This document shows, piece by piece, positions 58,441 to 64,000 of a stretch of DNA of 64,000 bases. The DNA lies in NCBI GenBank assembly GCA_951213105.1, contig OX578137.1:54993236-55057235 (forward strand), written 5' to 3'. The DNA comes from Amaurobius ferox (lineage: Eukaryota > Arthropoda > Arachnida > Araneae > Amaurobiidae). Within the stretch, counting starts at the first letter, position 1; each line of letters starts with the position of its first letter. The translations under genes were made by a program, and so were the position numbers. The notes beneath the pieces are model-generated. The model was not told the origin of the DNA. It worked only from the letters and a program-made list of their open reading frames with translations, and searched no databases.

Positions 58441-59770
58441 TGAGATGCCTAGTAATCCAACATTTGATCTGTCACAGATCCTGATGAAGAGGTCTCGGTT
58501 ATTCAATTAAACACACAGTTCGTACTGATGCACGGTTTGTTGGAGTATCGCTGAATTCTGGTACCTTCGAGGATTATAACGGAATCAGTAATCAGAGTTC
58601 GCGGCGTTCTCTTTATCCCAATTGTCGGTTTGGCCCAGCGATTACTGGAGAACCGGAAACGACGTACAAACCGATGCCGGTTTGGACCTATTCCGAATAC
58701 CTGTGGTTGTTGTCTCACACCGACCTCACCGATGACGTTTGACACATTCAGCTGACGCATGTTGTACAGTGCATAGGGGCCCAGAATTTACTCCCTGCAA
58801 ACACTCTGTCCAGGTACATTCGTCTGTGAAGTGTAATGTACACTGAGCGGTCGATTCCTCTCTTGCAGTCCTCACAATTGTCACTGCTTAAATGTAGTCA
58901 GAGTTTCCAACAGCTAGCACACACTATGCCGTCTATATACAGAACTGCACGGCGTAGCACAAGTGACGACTTCCTCACTGCTTCAATGATCGCCACCGCC
59001 CGAAGCAGACAATACTCGGTCTGGCTCCATCCTAATCGATTCTACTAAGTGCGGACATAGATTTAAATTGCAGAATAGTTGAGTCTGGTTACGCGCTACC
59101 CTTGACTATATGTACTCGTAGACAGATATAAAATACGCTGGTTTCACACTATTGGCATGGGACTGCCGCTCGAAAAAAGTGGCGACGAATACCGCGTCTG
59201 AAAATGCATCGCAATTTTTTGCATGGGGCTTTAAACAAGTGCGCAGCCACACTTGGAGAACTTTCCTCACGAAATCAGAATTGAGTCTAATTTTTCATTT
59301 TAAAATCGAGTCCCTTCAGATTTTTGAAATGGAGGGAACAGAAATGGGGTGAAAGTCACCTCGTCTGTAACAAATGTCATATGCATACAAACCATGACGC
59401 CAAATAAGTCCCATCCTGTCTGTGAGGAGGCATCGCGGTATAACATATGCCATACACATTATATATTTTGAGTAATTGCTACTTCCGCCCCCTTCATTCC
59501 TAGGGATATCCGGGGGCATGAAACATCCTTGCACTTAAGTGCGAAATCTATGTAATACATCATAACAGGAAATGGTCATCGGAATGCGGAGTTGCACGTA
59601 ATCTAACATTGAATTGCAAAGTTCACTTCGACGATAAGAACTTGCAATTCCATCCAAGCAGTTCATTTGGGAGAGCGCCGGCTGCTCAAGACGAATATAC
59701 TTGCCTTGAGTCCCGGTTAGACAACAAGGTTCTTTATAATCTTGGTAAACAATCGTTCTCAAGCACCGTT
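58441..59770 (-). other. GC-richer region next to the LTR, probably LTR-element internal remnant
   Basis: Minus-strand frames 58503-58760, 59316-59534 and 59535-59762 have ordinary composition but no domain I can name. Being upstream of the PPT they could be the distal part of an LTR element with stops. Host origin cannot be excluded. No integrase or RT motif is visible. Confidence 0.35.
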
Positions 59771-60906
59771 TGCAGAAAATAAAGTTATTTTTGTAAATTA
59801 CAGCTATTTAATGCTAGCCGTCCTGTTGAAAGGTGCCGTGGCGGCTGGTAATTCTTTTAAATTTTGAGATGATTTAAATAAAATATTGGATTGATTTAAC
59901 TTCAAAAAAGTAAATTTAATTATTTGTAAATTTATAAATTTACATGTATTTGATTTCTTAGAAACTTGACGTTAATTTTTTTTTTTTTTCGAAATAATAT
60001 TACTTTCTCTTTAAGAACATTTACTTATATTCTACGAAAAGTATCATATTGACAATGAATTATCGTGAAAACATTGACTGAACTAATATTCTCAAGGTAT
60101 ATCGGGACAAACAAGCTGGTTGTGTCATTTGTGCAAGACACAGCAATTGAGATGAAACTCTGTGTTCGATACCAGCGATAAGTGTATGAGTATGAAAGAC
60201 TTACTACCAAATGAAACATGAATTCAAAAAAACCTTTTCTCTAAGTTTTTATTTATTAATTAACTATAAGAGTTTTAAAAAATGTATAAATAGTTTTCCA
60301 AGAATTTTACATTGTTTTTCTTTCAGGTCATTGAAAATACTTAATATGTAAGCCAACTGCGCATAAGGCGGTCAACGAGTTACCAGTTTTAATTACATTG
60401 GGAAAAGGGTTAACTCTGGATTTTAAAGACAAATCATTTTACCTACGTCAAAGATACATGTGGAATTTCAAGAATTTTCTTTTAAAAATTTACACTATAC
60501 AAACAAATTATTAATTATCCTAAAAACTGAACTATGACTATCATTAATTCACCCACCTTATATCCATATTTCACATTGAGGTGGTCCATTTAATACACAA
60601 ATATAACATGAAAATATAATTGTTATTCTTGTTTAAGCTTTTGGTTGTATTCAATACTTTGAATTTTTAATGTGATACATCTCGAGCACGAAGGGTGTGG
60701 AGTGAATTACGAAATAAATGTGACTGAGATGAACGAATGTGTGTACCGAAGGTAACATATTGTTGTTACGAATACATAACAGAAAACCATTCTCATAAGT
60801 CTGAAGGTTCGAGTCGTGTGAACTTAGCGATAATTAGTTCACCTTGGTCACAAATTTGGGTTAAATATCGCCAATTTGCCGATTTATGTCGAATTATGCA
60901 ACCATA
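59771..60906. other. No gene seen
   Basis: Unassigned AT-rich DNA up to the Tc1 element. Confidence 0.55.
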
Positions 60907-62212
60907 CACTGCTCACAACTGAAATCGCAACACCATGAAGAAATTGGTGTATCCTAATGAAATTTTCAGAATATAATTTAACATGGATATGTGCAAATGA
61001 TCAAAAAATCAAATCTGGACAATGAAAGCATAGAACTTTATTGACATTAGATCAATATGGAATAGGCCCACCGCGAGCGGCTATGCAGGATTGAATACGA
61101 CGAGGCATTTCGTCAATGAGATGGTCAATGGTGTGTTGAGGGATGGCATTCCACACAGCATGCAATTGGACTTGAAACTGAACATGGTTTGCTGGAATTG
61201 AGAGTTCCCTTAATCAGCTACCCATGATGTCCCATATATGCTCAATTGGCGACACAAATCCGGAAAATATGCTGGCCAAGGCAAGATATCAAAACCTTGT
61301 AAAATATTCAGTTACCCGTAAAGTATGTGACCTTGCATTATCCTGCTGAAAAAGCAGTCCAGGCCTGGTTGACAGATATGGCTGTATCACAGGTCTCACA
61401 ATGTCCGAGACGTATGGTTGTGCCGTGATACGGCCAGGAACGTGGACCAAAGGTGTTCGTCCGCCAAATGTTATACCACCCCAAACCATGGTACCACTTA
61501 GGGGACTGTCTTGAGACTGATAGAAAAAGCTTCTTGCTGGCGTTGTTGAAAGCACCGCCATACGCCAGTAAGGTCATCTGGCATGCCAAAACAGAATCGT
61601 GATTCATCTGTGAACAGAATGTTTCGCCATTCTGTCCATAAATTGCGTCTCATTTTACACCACTGGAGGCGATGTAACCGGTGAAGACGTTGAAATGGTA
61701 TGTATCGAAAAGGTCGTCTACCTCGGAGTCCTGCGTCACGTAAACGGTTTCGTGACGCAGAACAGTCAAAATCACGTTACTTCACGTGTAGTCTGGGATA
61801 AATATCGTTGTAACACGGTTGCAGTGGTAAACGCCTCCCGAGCAACGCTTCTTAGAAGCATACGATCGTCATGTGTTGCAGTACACCTGGAAGCTCCACT
61901 ACCTGATGTTCGTGTCGTTTCGCTGTCTCTCACGAACCGTTCCGCTGACGACAACTCAACGTATGCGATACGTCCACGAACTCTTGGCATACTGTGATGA
62001 TTTTTACAACCTGAAATTAATGACACTACAATTTAGCTGTGATATCGCTACTCCTTGACTCGTAGCTTTCATACTGATCGGCAGGATGTTACGGCACTAT
62101 GTGTAACGAGACTGTAATCACTCGAATATCTCGCCTTGCTGTTTCTATTACCTGATTTACATAAAGCTACACCTACAACATTATGGTGCTGCGATTTCAG
62201 TTGTGTTCAGTG
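60907..62212 (-). mobile_element. Tc1-like transposon, complete ends, decayed transposase
   Basis: Left end CACTGCTCACAACTGAAATC and right end (inverted) CACTGAACACAACTGAAATC match over about 30 bp. Both are flanked by TA (60905-60906 and 62213-62214), the Tc1/mariner target. Total length 1306 bp. Confidence 0.9.
61010..62010 (-). pseudogene. Tc1-like transposase with stops, shifts and a shortened HTH
   Basis: The N-terminal part (61772-62010) reads MPRVRGRIAYVELSSAERF and jumps straight to RDSETTRTSGSGASR, so most of the first helix-turn-helix appears deleted. A stop follows at about 61772. The catalytic core reappears in 61289-61561 with WGGITFGGRTPLVHVPG and the second catalytic aspartate in FQQDNARSH. 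A shift then leads to the WPAYSPDLSPIEHIWD-like segment near 61240, where P-x-x-P-x-D-L-x-P-I-E contains the third acidic residue. The protein is not producible. The TIRs remain good enough for mobilisation in trans, which is inference. Confidence 0.85.
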
Positions 62213-63103
62213 TACATAGAATTATACGAGCATGAAAACCTGCACTATACGCCAATATGTGCTAATTCAGGTGCTCTTAACCTATGTATCTCAACCCAAA
62301 ATTTGGTCGTCAAATCCAAGAGTTGATTTTTTGAAATGCAATAAAATGTAAGAACCCCTGCTCTAATCGTTTGTCCCCACCACAAACTCACCAAGTAGAA
62401 TGATTGCAAACGTTACATCCAAACGGTTCATTCTGGATTATTTAGTCAATTTTGGTTCGATTCGAACTACATAAGATGCATCCTACATTGATTTCCAAAA
62501 GCTAATATTAACTCTTAAAAAGAACAAATTAAAGGATTAACGCAAACGAAACAGTAGAAATTTGCATGTAAATTATTCACTAACCTAATCTAGTATCTGT
62601 GCACATATATATTTTATCAGTTGCGGCATATGAGTACATCGCAACTACATATATAATTCACGGAATAAATTATTATATTAAAATTTGTGTGTGCTATTAA
62701 ACTCAATTTAATGAATTATAAATGAAAGAGAGATAAAATTTATTTGAGTCTGTAGTAAAAGACATGTGCTGACTACATCATATTTTTGTCTTTTCGAAGT
62801 CTACTTATATTTTTTCTACTTTATTACAAATTATTATTCCTCAGTTATTACAAATAGTTTATACATGGTGCATATTAAATTTTTTATTAATTTATTTATT
62901 TATTTAATTTAAGTGGAAACTGCAGATAAAATTCAATTATAGTAACCACAAAACATAAAAATCCTAGAACATAAAATACCAGAATATTAAACAGTAAACA
63001 CTCCAAGTACATTAAAACAAGCTTTTTTTAAAAATCGGAAGGACTCGAAATAAAAATATCAGCACAATACGTATTAATGAGATAAACGAATTTATAGACA
63101 AAA
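62213..63103. other. No gene; family P tail fragment at about 62690-62790
   Basis: ATTAAACTCAATTTAATGAATT to AAAGACATGTGCTGACTACA matches the far end of P subfamily 2. The rest is unassigned AT-rich DNA. Confidence 0.5.
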
Positions 63104-63116
63104 AATCTTTTAACAT

Positions 63117-63348
63117 GTTGTTGTTGTTGTTGTCGTGTCCCTAACATTACAATTTTTTAAGGAAGGATGAGTGCACTGCTTCTGTTTTGTCTAATGACCC
63201 GGGGCACCCGAAGGTAGAAGTCTGACTTCTGCCCCAAATAAGACGTTACAACATCCATGCCCGCATGCGGGACTCGAACCCGCAATCTGGCAGCCGAGCC
63301 ATCACGAGGAAACGCCTGCCTCTTTGACCGCTCGACCACCACATCGGC
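63117..63348 (-). mobile_element. tRNA-Ser-type SINE with a (CAA)n tail and target-site duplications
   Basis: On the minus strand CCGATGTGGTGGTCGAGCGG (A box) and GCGGGTTCGAGTCCCGC (B box) head the element. It ends in (CAA)n at 63117-63133. Flanks AATCTTTTAACAT (63104-63116) and AATCCTTTAACAT (63349-63361) differ by one base. Related in head to the SINE at 52176 but with another body and tail. Confidence 0.85.
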
Positions 63349-63361
63349 AATCCTTTAACAT

Positions 63362-63606
63362 AAATGTGTTTAATAGTAGCACTGTGAATTTGTTTTTGCC
63401 TAGTATTGGTAACAGGTATATGGAACTTCAAGCAAGAGATTAAATTGAAGAAATCAATATTATTATTCAAAATTTTATACTACAGGTAGAACAAGAGGCA
63501 AGGCAATTTTCTTCTTTTTTTGAGAAACACTAAATTAAATTTTTGCCTAAGTTGACTAGTATGCACATCATATAGATAACAACCGGAAATTCTGTAGTTA
63601 ATACTA
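63362..63606. other. No gene seen
   Basis: Unassigned spacer between SINE and mariner fragment. Confidence 0.55.
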
Positions 63607-64000
63607 GGGTCACACTGAAATTTTTAAGAAACAGCTAAGTGGTACAAGTTAAACTTACCAACTCTTAGGAGTGTTCAAAGTACTCCCCTCCAACATCAAT
63701 GCACTTTTGTCGGCGAATTTTCCAAAGATTGAATGCTTCAAGCCATCCATTTCTAGGAATCGATGAAAATATGCTTTTACAGTCTCATCAATCTCATCTT
63801 CGGAATGATGACGACATCCATGTATTTTTTTTTAGATTACAAAATAGCCAAAAGTCACGCATAGCAAGATCAGGAGAATAGAATGGATGTTCTATCATTT
63901 TGATGCTTTTTTGTTCAAGAAATTTGACTGTCATTCGTGCTGAATGAGAAGATACATTGGCATGGTGAAGCATGAGTCCACTAACATTCACTTCCTGAAG
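63607..64000 (-). pseudogene. Mariner transposase, C-terminal end, running out of the window
   Basis: The minus strand reads SGLMLHHANVSSHSARMTVK, with H-H-A-N where mariners have H-x-D-N: the second catalytic aspartate is replaced by alanine. It continues through IEHPFYSPDLAMRDFWLF with the final D intact. At about 63800 the frame shifts (EDEIDETVKAYF in another frame), and again near 63750 before WLEAFNLWKI and the terminal GGEYFEHS (stop about 63670). GGTCACACTGAAATTTTTAA near 63607 may be the 3' terminal repeat. It is a different copy from the element at 39842. Confidence 0.85.

Overview
The window is AT-rich nuclear DNA from a eukaryote, most probably an arthropod and perhaps an arachnid. 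That reading rests on the repeats: non-autonomous Helitrons, Tc1 and mariner-family transposase remnants, a Penelope-like reverse transcriptase, a Gypsy-type LTR with its polypurine tract, and tRNA-derived SINEs. I found no intron-containing host gene that I could defend, no CRISPR array, no rRNA and no functional tRNA. Most short ORFs here are chance frames through repeats.

Layout. 1-13 kb: a Helitron fragment, an open Penelope-like RT frame (2741-4090, minus), then a microsatellite-bearing element (family P) split by a Helitron, then a second composite Helitron. 13-15.6 kb is mostly featureless. 15.6-17.35 kb holds four tandem units of about 384 bp, each with a TATA box and a roughly 55-codon frame encoding one hydrophobic helix followed by R-T-K. 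Unit 1 alone has two inverted CCAAT boxes, and it is broken by two tiny insertions. 17.8-23.5 kb: family X elements, a SINE, and two nested Helitrons whose bodies are a dimeric satellite-like repeat. 24-33 kb: a 475-bp tandem duplication and several P elements carrying internal TTGGCGA/TCGCCAA repeats. 33-43 kb: sparse, with a third Helitron family, X3, and half of a mariner. 43.0-48.7 kb: two Helitrons head to tail. 49-56 kb: P, X and SINE copies. 57-64 kb: a minisatellite, a solo or 3' Gypsy-type LTR, a complete but decayed Tc1 element, a SINE with target-site duplications, and the C-terminal end of a mariner transposase.

The two most unusual items are the tandem micro-gene array at 15.67-17.35 kb and a roughly 60-nt retroposon-like element (15734-15886, 49226-49286, 11004-11060, 44981-45040, and a 12-nt stub at 13483-13494). 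That element shows covarying stems and, at most sites, 13-15 bp target-site duplications. A third theme is structural: at least six otherwise different repeat families share the same layout at one end (terminus, short microsatellite, then a motif close to ATGAAATTTGGTA), and two of them also share a roughly 110-bp TTGGCGA module. All alignments were done by eye, so identities are qualitative.
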